Source: JBFXAF01 sp050184585
Lineage (GTDB): Bacteria > Pseudomonadota > Alphaproteobacteria > Rhizobiales > Rhizobiaceae
DNA length: 64,000 bases
Direction of reading: 5' to 3'
Assembly (NCBI GenBank): GCA_050184585.1
Contig: JBFXAF010000002.1
Location: forward strand, 62,001 to 126,000
Below, one piece after another: positions 43,812 through 51,989 of the stretch (position 1 is the first letter of the stretch; the number at the start of each line of letters is the position of its first letter). Below the pieces are notes generated by a model. The model was not told the origin of the DNA and did no database searches. It worked only from the letters and a program-made list of their open reading frames with translations. The translations under genes and the position numbers were made by a program.

Positions 43812-44447
43812 ATGGAAACGTCGCGGCTGATCGAGGTGCTGGGCAGGGACGGGGCCGCTGGCGCCGCATCCATGCGCCGCGTCTGGGTGGCCGCGCTTGC
43901 CGCCGCGATCGCGCTCGCGGCGGTCGTGTTCTTCCCGACCATCGGCCCACGCCCCGATTTCATGGCCGCCGCCGGCACGCTGCGCTTCCTCTTCAAGTTC
44001 GTCGTCACCCTGTCCCTGCTGGCAACCGCGCTGTGGGCGCTTTCGGCGCTGGCACGCCCGGGCCAGTCGAGCCGATGGCTCTACCTGCTCGCTATTCCCC
44101 CCGCCCTGCTGCTCCTGGCCGCCGTCGCCGAGATGATGGTCGTACCTGCCGGTCAGCTGCGCATGCTCTGGGAAGGCAAGAATGCGCTCGTCTGCCTGAC
44201 CTGGATTCCGCTGATCGGCCTGGGGCCGCTCGTGGCGTTCATCGTCGGCCTGCGCCAGGGCGCGCCGACGAACCCCGGCTTCGCCGGCGCGGTCGCAGGC
44301 CTCGTGGCTGGTGGCGTCGCCGCCACCTTCTACGCAGCGCACTGCACCGACGACTCGCCGCTGTTCGTGGCCACCTGGTACACGATCGCCATTGCCGGCC
44401 TTGCCCTGCTCGGCGCCCTCGGCGGCCGCCTCGTCGCCCGCTGGTAG
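43812..44447 (+). CDS. nrsF: NrsF-type membrane anti-sigma factor (DUF1109)
   Basis: 211 residues from the ATG at 43812, one base after the sigF stop. A short cytoplasmic N-terminus (about 1-23) precedes six predicted membrane helices. Two cysteines, Cys128 (NALVCLTW) and Cys178 (YAAHCTDDSP), sit in the places where Caulobacter NrsF carries the pair needed for metal or oxidant sensing. It should hold SigF at the membrane until signalled. The HCTDDSP end of helix 5 is the typical DUF1109 signature. Confidence 0.9.
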   Translation: METSRLIEVLGRDGAAGAASMRRVWVAALAAAIALAAVVFFPTIGPRPDFMAAAGTLRFLFKFVVTLSLLATALWALSALARPGQSSRWLYLLAIPPALLLLAAVAEMMVVPAGQLRMLWEGKNALVCLTWIPLIGLGPLVAFIVGLRQGAPTNPGFAGAVAGLVAGGVAATFYAAHCTDDSPLFVATWYTIAIAGLALLGALGGRLVARW

Positions 44448-44534
44448 AGCCCTTCATCCGCCTGTCACGCTGGCCTGCCAGACGCCGCGTGGCGGAGACG
44501 CGGTGATTCGCTCGTCAGCGCCGGAGGGCGACGA

Positions 44535-45557
44535 TTGAAAATCCTGATGGTGACAGACGCTTGGCGACCGCAGGTCAATGGCGTCGTCCACACCCTCGAG
44601 CACCTGACCGAGGCGCTGAAGCCACTCGACGTCGCTGTCGATTTCCTGACGCCGCTTGAATACCGCACGCTGCCGATGCCAACCTATCCGGACATCCGGC
44701 TTGCATTGACAAAGCCCGCCCGCGTCGCCAGGCGCATCGACGCGGCCCGCGCCGACCACGTCCACATCGTCACCGAGGGTCCTCTCGGCATGATGGCGCG
44801 GAGGTTGTGCATGGCGCGCCGCCAGCCGTTTACCACCAGCTACCACACGCGGTTCCCAGAATATGTGAGCGCCCGCGTGCCGATGCCGGAAGCCTGGGCC
44901 TATGGCTGGCTTCGACGCTTCCACAACGCCGGTAGCGGCTGCCTGGTGGCGACCCAGTCGCTGGCCGACGACCTTTCGTCCCGCGGATTCACCAACCTGC
45001 GACCGTGGACGCGCGGCGTCGACACCTCGCTGTTCCGTCCAGACCGCCGCCGCGACCTGGGTCTGCCCCGGCCGATCTTTCTGAGCGTCGGACGGGTCGC
45101 GGTGGAGAAGGGACTGCCTGCCTTCCTCGACCTCGACCTGCCTGGTTCGAAGCTTGTCGTCGGCACCGGTCCTGAACTTGTCCGCCTCAAGGCCCGCTAT
45201 CCGCGGGCCCATTTCTGGGGTTACCGTCCCAACGAGGAACTCGCCGACATCTATGCGTCGGCAGACGTGTTCGTCTTCCCCAGCCGCACGGATACGTTTG
45301 GCAACGTCATCATCGAAGCTCTGGCGAGCGGCACGCCGGTTGCTGCCTTCCCCGTTACCGGGCCGGTCGACATCATCGGCGATGGCATCGGCGGCGTCGT
45401 GTCGGAGGATCTACGAGACGCGGCCCTGCGCGCCTTGGACGTCGACCGGTCCGCCGCACGCGTTCGCGCTGGCCGCTACACTTGGGCGGAATGCGCGCGG
45501 CTGTTCATGGATACCGTCCGCGAGGCCCACGCCGGCAAACTCGCCATGGCCGCCTGA
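44535..45557 (+). CDS. Family 4 glycosyltransferase (alpha-glycosyltransferase, MgtA/PimB-like)
   Basis: 340 residues, GT-B fold. Start TTG at 44535 with GGAGG upstream. The N-terminal MVTDAWRPQVNGVVHTLEHL and the C-terminal nucleotide-sugar motif RTDTFGNVIIEALASGTPVA (E-x7-E type) are clear. Such enzymes transfer mannose or other sugars to lipids or glycans; acceptor and donor are unknown. It lies 87 bases past nrsF on the same strand but with no sign of sharing its control. GT4 members near this type make glycolipids in Hyphomicrobiales under phosphate stress, which is only one possibility. Confidence 0.87.
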   Translation: MKILMVTDAWRPQVNGVVHTLEHLTEALKPLDVAVDFLTPLEYRTLPMPTYPDIRLALTKPARVARRIDAARADHVHIVTEGPLGMMARRLCMARRQPFTTSYHTRFPEYVSARVPMPEAWAYGWLRRFHNAGSGCLVATQSLADDLSSRGFTNLRPWTRGVDTSLFRPDRRRDLGLPRPIFLSVGRVAVEKGLPAFLDLDLPGSKLVVGTGPELVRLKARYPRAHFWGYRPNEELADIYASADVFVFPSRTDTFGNVIIEALASGTPVAAFPVTGPVDIIGDGIGGVVSEDLRDAALRALDVDRSAARVRAGRYTWAECARLFMDTVREAHAGKLAMAA

Positions 45558-45560
45558 GGC

Positions 45561-45923
45561 TCAGAACAGACGACCGCCGTCCGGCACCCGCCTTTCGATG
45601 GCCGCGAGCACGACGTCGCCGTCCTCGTCGGGCATGCCGAGGGTCAGGACCTCCGACATGAACCTGCCGATCTGGCGAGGGGGGAAATTGACGACCGCCA
45701 TCACCTGCCGGCCGACCAGCGTCTCGGGGGAATAGTATTTGGTGATCTGAGCGGACGACTTCCTGACGCCGATGTCCGGCCCGAAGTCGATCTTGAGCTT
45801 GAAGGCGGGCTTGCGCGCCTCGGGAAAGGGCTCGGCCTCGACGATGGTGCCCGCGCGGATGTCGACCTTGTCGAAATCCACGAAACCGACCTCGGGTTTC
45901 CTCGGCCCGCCGCCTGCCGTCAT
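45561..45923 (-). CDS. csaA: CsaA-type tRNA-binding protein / export chaperone
   Basis: 120 residues from the ATG at 45923. A single OB-fold tRNA-binding domain with FDKVDIRAGTIVEAEPFPEARKPAF, KSSAQITKYYSPETLVGRQV and NFPPRQIGRFMSEVLTLGM. CsaA in Bacillus has chaperone-like activity and its fold matches the C-terminal part of methionyl-tRNA synthetase. The start shares one base with the stop of the ybjN gene (TGATG), so the two are coupled. It is convergent with the glycosyltransferase with only three bases between. Confidence 0.9.
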   Translation of the reverse strand: MTAGGGPRKPEVGFVDFDKVDIRAGTIVEAEPFPEARKPAFKLKIDFGPDIGVRKSSAQITKYYSPETLVGRQVMAVVNFPPRQIGRFMSEVLTLGMPDEDGDVVLAAIERRVPDGGRLF

Positions 45924-46423
45924 CAGGCGTTGCCGAAGGTCTCGAACAGCACGCTGTCCAGCGCCTGCTTGGCGGGCATGCCCGACCACAGCACGAACTG
46001 GAAGGCCTGGAAGTAGCATTCGCAGGCCTCGAGCGCGCTGGAAAGCAGCACCTCCACCTGCTGGCTGTTCGGCTCGACGCCACCGGCGAGAAGCAGCGAC
46101 TGGCGGAACATGATCGCGCCCTCCTGCTCCCACAGATCGAAATGTCCGAACAGCATCTGCTCGTTGATCAGCGAGAGCAGACGCAGGATCTCCAGCGCAC
46201 GGCTCTCGGGCACCTTGATGTCGAACGCGCAGGCGAGGTGCAGCGCCTCGAAATCTTCCATCCACGAAAACGAGACGTGGTAGTCGGTCCAGTTGCCTGC
46301 CACGGAGATGGAGATTTCATCGTCTCCGCTGCGTTCGAACGACCAATCATTGGCGTGTGCCACCTTCTCGATCACGTCGACCGGGTGGGAGTCCCGCTGG
46401 ACCTGGAGTTCGGCGAGTTCCAT
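45923..46423 (-). CDS. YbjN domain-containing protein
   Basis: 166 residues, cytoplasmic. A single YbjN/sensory-domain fold (HPVDVIEKVAHANDWSFER; YHVSFSWMEDFEALHLACAF; ILRLLSLINEQMLFGHFDLW) that is alpha-beta and resembles type III secretion chaperones. Function in bacteria is unclear, possibly as a sensor or chaperone. Its stop overlaps the csaA start, suggesting linked expression of two chaperone-like proteins. Confidence 0.86.
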   Translation of the reverse strand: MELAELQVQRDSHPVDVIEKVAHANDWSFERSGDDEISISVAGNWTDYHVSFSWMEDFEALHLACAFDIKVPESRALEILRLLSLINEQMLFGHFDLWEQEGAIMFRQSLLLAGGVEPNSQQVEVLLSSALEACECYFQAFQFVLWSGMPAKQALDSVLFETFGNA

Positions 46424-46738
46424 TGCTTATCGGCTTCCTGTCGTTCTGGGCATGCCTTCCGGCGCACCGCGAGAGACACGGGAGGGACGGACGACTCCAC
46501 GGCGGAAAAGGTGGTCTTGCGCGGATTCCCCAGCCGGACCCCGATTTCCGGCGCATGATCCGGTTCCGAATCATGCAGCAATTTCAGTCTATTGATGACG
46601 AGTCGTTGCGCCAGTGCAAAATCCGGTATGTCAGCGATCGGGTGTGGATAGCTGCTGTCGCATTGATTCATGGAAACGCGCTAAGCGATTCAACCCAAAG
46701 CGATTTCGCAGTCCGCGATTCGCGCTTATCAACAGGCG
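46424..46738. other. Intergenic region between ybjN and ubiK
   Basis: 315 bases with no believable gene. It contains a short palindrome (46553-46576) of RIME type and AT-richer sequence (46577-46740) that may hold the ybjN promoter. No terminator with a U-run was found after ubiK. Confidence 0.45.
46553..46576. repeat. RIME-like palindromic repeat core
   Basis: GCATGAT (46553-46559) and ATCATGC (46570-46576) around CCGGTTCCGA. The words match the core of rhizobial intergenic mosaic palindromes (GCATGATC...GATCATGC with CCGGTTCC inside), but shortened. The family assignment is from memory and untested. Confidence 0.5.
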
Positions 46739-47032
46739 TTATTTTTTTGACGACGGCCTGGCCGTGGTCTTGGCCGGAGCCCCGGAAAGCTTCGCCTCGA
46801 GTTCTGCGATGCGCGCCGCAAGCCTGTCGTTCTCGTCGCGGGCCTTGGCCGCCATCTCCTTGACGGCCTCGAACTCCTCGCGCTGGACCACGTCCATGGA
46901 GTTGAGAATCCGTTCCGCCTGTGCGCGGAACGCGGTTTCGACTTCGCGCCGCACACCCTGCGCGGCGCCGGCGGCGTCGGTCATGAAGCGTGCGAACTCG
47001 TCGAGGATGCGGTTCGGACCTCCGGAGGACAT
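46739..47032 (-). CDS. ubiK: UbiK-family ubiquinone biosynthesis accessory factor (BMFP)
   Basis: 97 residues, almost wholly helical with a C-terminal coiled coil (about 55-85: EEFEAVKEMAAKARDENDRL, then AARIAELEAKLSG) and a Lys/Ala/Pro-rich tail. N-terminal NRILDEFARFMTDAAGAAQGV is the membrane-fusogenic helix. Family members trimerise and aid the soluble ubiquinone-synthesis complex, binding lipid. It is divergent from lgt. Confidence 0.87.
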   Translation of the reverse strand: MSSGGPNRILDEFARFMTDAAGAAQGVRREVETAFRAQAERILNSMDVVQREEFEAVKEMAAKARDENDRLAARIAELEAKLSGAPAKTTARPSSKK

Positions 47033-47302
47033 GGCTCACCTCGCTCGGGCCAACGTGGCCTTGCGTTGAGGTAGGCGGCCGACCCATGCATTGCAAGGCG
47101 GCATCTCCCGCCTTGACCCATTCCGGCCCTCGGAGCATGGTCCGCGCCCTATGCGGGTGTGTCTGGATTCACGTCAGGGCGGGTCGAAAATGGCGGATTT
47201 CGAAGACCGGATCGCAGCGCGCATGCTGGTGCGGGAGCGCCGATGGCTGCCGCTTGCGGGCGCGCTCGTCTGAAGATCGGCCCAGTCTAGCCGGAGCAAT
47301 CC

Positions 47303-48151
47303 TTGCCAATCCCTGCCCTCCTGCCCCTCGCGGCCATCCCCTTTCCCGAGATCGATCCGATCATCATCCGGATCGGACCGCTCGCGGTGCACTGGTATGG
47401 CGTCGCCTACATCCTCGGCATCCTGTTCGCCTGGTGGTACGCGAAGCGACTCGTATCCAATCAGCGGCTGTGGAACGGCCCCGGCCCGATCAAGCCGGAG
47501 GATATCGACGATTTCCTTGTCTGGGCCGCCGCCGGCGTCGTCCTCGGCGGCCGTATCGGCTACGTCCTCTTCTACGACTTCGCGCGCTATGCTGCGAACC
47601 CGCTGGACATCTTTGCGGTCTGGCAGGGCGGCATGTCCTTCCACGGCGGTCTCGCCGGCGTGATCCTCGGCATGGTGCTCTTCGCGCGCGCGCGCGGCAT
47701 TCCGACCTGGAGCCTGCTCGACGTGGTGGCCGCCGGCGTGCCTGTCGGCATCGGTCTCGTGCGGCTCACCAACTTCATCAACGCGGAACTGTGGGGGAAG
47801 CTCTCCAACCTGCCCTGGGCGGTCGAGTTCCCGAATGGCGGGCCGTTCACCCGCCACCCCAGCCAGATCTACGAGGCGCTGCTGGAGGGGCTCATCCTGT
47901 TCATCCTGCTGCGTGTCCTCACCCATTATGCGTCGAAGCTCCAGTCTCCCGGCTTCATCGGCGGCGCGTTCGTGGCCGGCTACGGCGTGGCGCGCATCTT
48001 CGTCGAGTTCTTCCGCGAGCCCGACGCGCAGCTCGGCTATCTGCTTGGCGGTTGGCTGACGATGGGCATGGTGCTGTCGACGCCGATGGTGCTGGCGGGC
48101 CTGTGGGCCATGGCGACGGCGCGGCGCGCGGGGCAGTCGCAAGCGGCATGA
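47303..48151 (+). CDS. lgt: Prolipoprotein diacylglyceryl transferase
   Basis: 282 residues, about seven membrane helices. Adds diacylglycerol from phosphatidylglycerol to the lipobox Cys of prolipoproteins. Signature segments: GGRIGYVLFYDFARY, FHGGLAGVI, GIGLVRLTNFINAELWG and HPSQIYEALLEGL. Start TTG at 47303, the first possible codon after an in-frame stop at 47288, with GGAG just upstream. Its stop overlaps the start of the midA-type gene (ATGA). Several lipoproteins in this window (transglycosylase, extensin protein, gene at 51320) would be substrates. Confidence 0.95.
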   Translation: MPIPALLPLAAIPFPEIDPIIIRIGPLAVHWYGVAYILGILFAWWYAKRLVSNQRLWNGPGPIKPEDIDDFLVWAAAGVVLGGRIGYVLFYDFARYAANPLDIFAVWQGGMSFHGGLAGVILGMVLFARARGIPTWSLLDVVAAGVPVGIGLVRLTNFINAELWGKLSNLPWAVEFPNGGPFTRHPSQIYEALLEGLILFILLRVLTHYASKLQSPGFIGGAFVAGYGVARIFVEFFREPDAQLGYLLGGWLTMGMVLSTPMVLAGLWAMATARRAGQSQAA

Positions 48152-49236
48152 CGGCGCTGAAGCGGCGCATCGTCGACCTGATCGAAGCGCTCGGGCCGAT
48201 TCCTGTGTCCGAGTACATGGCGCTCTGTCTCTACGACCCGCGCCACGGCTACTACTCGACCCGTGATCCGTTCGGCCCGGGAGGCGACTTCGTCACCGCG
48301 CCGGAAATCAGCCAGATGTTCGGTGAACTGGTCGGGATCTGGATCGCCGACGTCTGGCGGGAAGCCCGATGCCCGCTCCCTGCCACCGTCGCCGAGATCG
48401 GTCCAGGCCGCGGGACGCTGATGCGCGACATGGTCCGCACCCTTGCCCGCATCGCGCCCGGTCTTCGGGCGCAGGCCGACCTGCGGCTGGTCGAGGTGAG
48501 CGACCGGCTCCGCCTCGTCCAGGCGAAGACGCTCGAGGGCAGCGGCGGCCCTTTTGAGTGGCATGGAAACGTCGATGACATGATCAACCAGCCGCTGTTC
48601 ATCGTCGGTAACGAGATCTTCGACGCGCTGCCGGTCCGCCAGTACGTGAAGACGGCGCAAGGCTGGCGCGAGCGGGTGGTGACGCTCGCCGGGGACGATG
48701 TGCTCGCTTTCGGCGCGGGCGCTGGCTCTCTGGAACCTTCGCTACTGCCATCCGGCGCGCCGGACGCGCCGGACGGTGCGGTTTTCGAAGTTTCGCCGGT
48801 CCGGTCCGCCTTGATGACGAGGATCGCGGCCAGGATCGCCCGTGACGGCGGCGCTGGCCTGTTCTTCGACTACGGTCACCTTGCGTCCGGTCTCGGCGAC
48901 ACCCTGCAGGCGTTGCGTCGGCACCGGCCGGACGATCCTTTGGCGCATCCGGGCGAATCCGATCTGACGTCTCATGTCGACTTTGACGCCCTCGCCGACG
49001 CCGCCCATGCGGAGGGCCTGAACGTCCACATCGCCACGCAGGGCGATTTTCTTCTCGCGATGGGTCTGCTGGAGCGGGCGGGCAGCCTCGGTGCGGAGCG
49101 GTCCGAGGCCGAACGCAACCAACTCCGGATCGATGTGGAGCGACTCGCCGGGTCCGATCAAATGGGTAGCCTTTTCAAGGTATTGGCCGTCGCGTCGCCT
49201 GGTCTGGCCCTGCCGGGATTCGCGACGGCCAATTGA
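48148..49236 (+). CDS. MidA/NDUFAF7-type SAM-dependent methyltransferase
   Basis: 362 residues from the ATG in the ATGA overlap with lgt. N-terminal DPRHGYYSTRDPFGPGGDFVT in two parts, the SAM-binding VAEIGPGRGTLMRDMVR (about 82-98) and FIVGNEIFDALPVRQY (about 153-168). The eukaryotic relative methylates an Arg in complex I subunit NDUFS2; bacterial substrates are less clear. It continues the lgt operon into pgeF. Fully intact by length. Confidence 0.9.
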   Translation: MTALKRRIVDLIEALGPIPVSEYMALCLYDPRHGYYSTRDPFGPGGDFVTAPEISQMFGELVGIWIADVWREARCPLPATVAEIGPGRGTLMRDMVRTLARIAPGLRAQADLRLVEVSDRLRLVQAKTLEGSGGPFEWHGNVDDMINQPLFIVGNEIFDALPVRQYVKTAQGWRERVVTLAGDDVLAFGAGAGSLEPSLLPSGAPDAPDGAVFEVSPVRSALMTRIAARIARDGGAGLFFDYGHLASGLGDTLQALRRHRPDDPLAHPGESDLTSHVDFDALADAAHAEGLNVHIATQGDFLLAMGLLERAGSLGAERSEAERNQLRIDVERLAGSDQMGSLFKVLAVASPGLALPGFATAN

Positions 49237-49325
49237 CTTGGCAACCTCCATCGCCCACTGTCCGCCCCCGCGAACAGGCGGCGGCGCAACTCGAGGGGCG
49301 CCGCCCCGGTACGGAAAGGCGGCTC

Positions 49326-50120
49326 ATGCTCGACGTCTCACGGCCGGAGCCCGTCCGGTCTCCGCTGCTCGAAAGAATCGCGGGAATCCGCCACGGCTTC
49401 TTCACCAGGCAGGGCGGAGTCTCGGAAGGCATCTACCGCGGGCTCAATACGGGCACCGGCTCGCTCGACGACCCGGACAACGTTCGCGAGAATCGCGCCC
49501 GGGTCGCACGCTGGATGGGCGTTGCCCCCGAACGGCTGCTCACCTGCTACCAGATCCACTCGCCGGACGTGATCGTCGCGACGGGACCGTTCCCCGGTGA
49601 GCGGCCCAAGGCCGATGCGCTTGTCACCGAGCGCCCGGGGCTCGCCCTGGGTGCGTCGGCGGCCGACTGCGGCCCGGTCCTCTTCGCCGATGCGGATGCG
49701 CGGGTGATCGGCGCGGCGCATGCCGGCTGGAAGGGAGCATTCACAGGAGTCCTCGAGAATACGATCGTCGCGATGGAATCGCTCGGCGCGCGCCGCGACC
49801 GCATCATCGCGACATTGGGACCCTCGATCTCGCAGGCCAACTACGAGGTGGGTCCGGAGTTCGTCGATCGCTTCATCTCGGTCGATCCAGAAAACGAGGC
49901 GTGGTTCCGGCCATCTGCGCGTGCCGGACACGCCCATTTCGACCTCAGCGGGTTCACGGTCGACCGGTTGACGAGAGCAGGCGTCACGGCCGAAGCGCTG
50001 GGGCGCTGCACCTATGCCGAGGAGGATCTGTTCTTCTCCTTCCGGCGCTCCACCCACCGCGGCGAGCCTGACTACGGCCGGCTGGTCTCGGCTATCATGA
50101 TCACGGATGGAGACGGCTGA
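49326..50120 (+). CDS. pgeF: Peptidoglycan editing factor PgeF (polyphenol oxidase/laccase-like fold)
   Basis: 264 residues from the ATG at 49326, which fits the family length. An alternative TTG at 49233 overlaps the midA stop but would add 31 low-complexity residues. Motifs: GIRHGFFTRQGGVS, SAADCGPVLFADADAR and GAAHAGWKGAFTGVL give the His-Cys-His metal site, with GPSISQANYEVG later. Family members remove mis-incorporated L-Ser from UDP-MurNAc-peptides. Its stop shares one base with the next gene's ATG, so the operon continues. Confidence 0.9.
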   Translation: MLDVSRPEPVRSPLLERIAGIRHGFFTRQGGVSEGIYRGLNTGTGSLDDPDNVRENRARVARWMGVAPERLLTCYQIHSPDVIVATGPFPGERPKADALVTERPGLALGASAADCGPVLFADADARVIGAAHAGWKGAFTGVLENTIVAMESLGARRDRIIATLGPSISQANYEVGPEFVDRFISVDPENEAWFRPSARAGHAHFDLSGFTVDRLTRAGVTAEALGRCTYAEEDLFFSFRRSTHRGEPDYGRLVSAIMITDGDG

Positions 50121-51271
50121 TGGCGCTGCATTTCGAACGGACCGAATTTGACGCCCGCCGTGATCGCCTGCTTATCGAAATGGCCGAGAAGAAGCTCGAC
50201 GCGGTCCTCCTTTTTGCGCAGGAGAGCATGTACTGGCTCACCGGCTACGACACGTTCGGCTTCTGCTTCTTCCAGTGCCTCGTGGTGAAGCTCGACGGCT
50301 CCATGACGCTGCTGACGCGTTCGGCGGACCTCCGGCAGGCGCGTCACACCTCGACCATTGAGAATATCGTGGTGTGGACCGACCGCGACAACGCCAACCC
50401 CGCCATCGACTTGCGCAACCTGTTGAACGATCTCGACCTGCTGGGCCGCCGCATCGGCGTCGAGTACGACACGCATGGGCTGACCGCGTTCAACGGCCGC
50501 CGCCTCGACGAGCAGTTGCAGACGTTCGGCCAGATCGCCGACGCCTCCGGGATCGTCCAGCGTCTCCGTCTCTTCAAGAGCCCGGCCGAGGTGAAGAAGG
50601 CGGAGAAAGCGGCCGCCCTCGCGGACGACGCGCTGGACGCGGCGCTTCCGCTGGTCAAGCAGGGCGGGGACGAGGGCGCGATCCTTGCCGCCATGCAGGG
50701 CGCGATCTTTTCGGGCGGCGGCGACTATCCGGCCAACGAGTTCATCATCGGCTCGGCCGCCGACGCCCTCCTCTGCCGTTACAAGGCGGGCCGACGCAAG
50801 CTCAACAAGAACGACCAGCTCACGTTGGAATGGGCCGGCGTCTTCCATCACTACCACGCGCCGATGATGCGCACATTGATCACCGGCAAGCCGTCCAAGC
50901 GCCATCAGGAACTGTTCGAGGCCTGCCGCGACGCGCTCATCGCCGTCGAAAAGACCATGATGCCCGGCAAGACCTTCGGCGATGTCTTCGACGCCCATGC
51001 CAAGGTGATGGAAACTCACGGCCTGACGAAGCATCGGCTCAACGCTTGCGGTTACTCGGTCGGCGCCCGTTTCACGCCGTCCTGGATGGACACGCCGATG
51101 TTCTACCAGGGGAATCCCGAGCCCGTCGCACCCGACATGACGCTGTTCGCCCACATGATCGTGATGGATTCCGAGACCGAGACCGCGATGACGCTCGGTC
51201 GCACGTACCTCACCACCGACGGCCCCCCCAGGGCTCTCTCCCGCCATGATCTGGACTTGATCATACGGTGA
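50120..51271 (+). CDS. M24-family protein, creatinase/DoeA-like, without the metal site
   Basis: 383 residues. An N-terminal creatinase domain (about 1-150) and a pita-bread C-terminal domain (about 160-380). The usual two-metal ligands are missing: the Asp strand reads LTLEWAGVFHHYHAP, the GHGIG site reads GYSVGARFTP, and the later acidic site reads HMIVMDSETETAM. This fits metal-free creatinase or ectoine-hydrolase-type (DoeA) members rather than an aminopeptidase. The GYSVG variant is the best clue. Joined by TGATG to pgeF. The true substrate is unknown. Confidence 0.83.
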   Translation: MALHFERTEFDARRDRLLIEMAEKKLDAVLLFAQESMYWLTGYDTFGFCFFQCLVVKLDGSMTLLTRSADLRQARHTSTIENIVVWTDRDNANPAIDLRNLLNDLDLLGRRIGVEYDTHGLTAFNGRRLDEQLQTFGQIADASGIVQRLRLFKSPAEVKKAEKAAALADDALDAALPLVKQGGDEGAILAAMQGAIFSGGGDYPANEFIIGSAADALLCRYKAGRRKLNKNDQLTLEWAGVFHHYHAPMMRTLITGKPSKRHQELFEACRDALIAVEKTMMPGKTFGDVFDAHAKVMETHGLTKHRLNACGYSVGARFTPSWMDTPMFYQGNPEPVAPDMTLFAHMIVMDSETETAMTLGRTYLTTDGPPRALSRHDLDLIIR

Positions 51272-51319
51272 ATCGACAATGCGCTTGAGGGGGCGGTCCG
51301 ACTGGAAGAGCAGCGGCGA

Positions 51320-51889
51320 ATGACGCGCCCGCACGCATCCTATTCAGCTCTGATCCTGCTGCTCGCGCTGGCGGCGTGCACCACCTCCGACGTTCTCGAA
51401 CCCTCCGCCATGGTGGGCGCCCCGCCGCCTGTCGCGGAACCGTTGGGCGCGGTGGCGGCAATCCCGGATTCCTCCGCGCCCACCGCCCCTCGAGCCGGTC
51501 AGACCTTTGCCGCCGTCCCGGCCAATGCAAGGCTCCAGTTCGCGCCGATCATCGGAGCGCCGGTCGAGGCGGTCACACCGCTCACCGAACGCCTCGTGGC
51601 GCGCTCGCGCGAGCGGGGCATCACGCTGGCCGCGAGCGGCGATCCGTCGAGCACCCACATGCTGAAGGGTTATTTCTCGGCGATCACCGAAGCCCGGGGC
51701 ACCACCGTCATCTATGTCTGGGACGTGCTCGACGGCGCCGGCAACCGGCTCCATCGCATCCAGGGCCAGCAGACGGTCCAGCCAGGCGGCGGCGACAGCT
51801 GGCGGGCCGTTCCGCCGGGCGCCATGCGCGCCATCGGTGACGCCACCATCGACGGCTTCGCGGAATGGCTCTCGGCCCCGCGCGGCTGA
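51320..51889 (+). CDS. Lipoprotein, hypothetical
   Basis: 189 residues with a lipobox LAAC (about residues 17-20) after a hydrophobic signal. The lipidated N-terminus is followed by a Pro/Ala linker (about 30-75) and a compact domain with TPLTERLVARSRERGITL, KGYFSAITEARGTTVIYVWDVLD and GGGDSWRAVPPG. It resembles conserved lipoproteins of Hyphomicrobiales with no function. It follows the M24 gene by 48 bases on the same strand and may be cotranscribed. Confidence 0.8.
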   Translation: MTRPHASYSALILLLALAACTTSDVLEPSAMVGAPPPVAEPLGAVAAIPDSSAPTAPRAGQTFAAVPANARLQFAPIIGAPVEAVTPLTERLVARSRERGITLAASGDPSSTHMLKGYFSAITEARGTTVIYVWDVLDGAGNRLHRIQGQQTVQPGGGDSWRAVPPGAMRAIGDATIDGFAEWLSAPRG

Positions 51890-51931
51890 ACCCGAATCTC
51901 TGGATGGGCGCCCCTTTTGCCGGCTCGGCAC

Positions 51932-51959
51932 TTGCAATAGCCGGGCGGGCCGCTAAAAG
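51932..51959 (+). promoter_or_regulatory. Candidate promoter of prs
   Basis: TTGCAA (51932-51937), a 16-base spacer and TAAAAG (51954-51959), 31 bases before the prs ATG. Reasonable sigma70 type; pattern only. Confidence 0.4.
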
Positions 51960-51989
51960 CCGCGCTACGTCCGCCACCGGAACCACCGC

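Noticed and set aside
47091..47273. 60-codon plus-strand frame between ubiK and lgt
   Set aside because: Weak start context and no recognisable domain; likely chance in the divergent promoter region.
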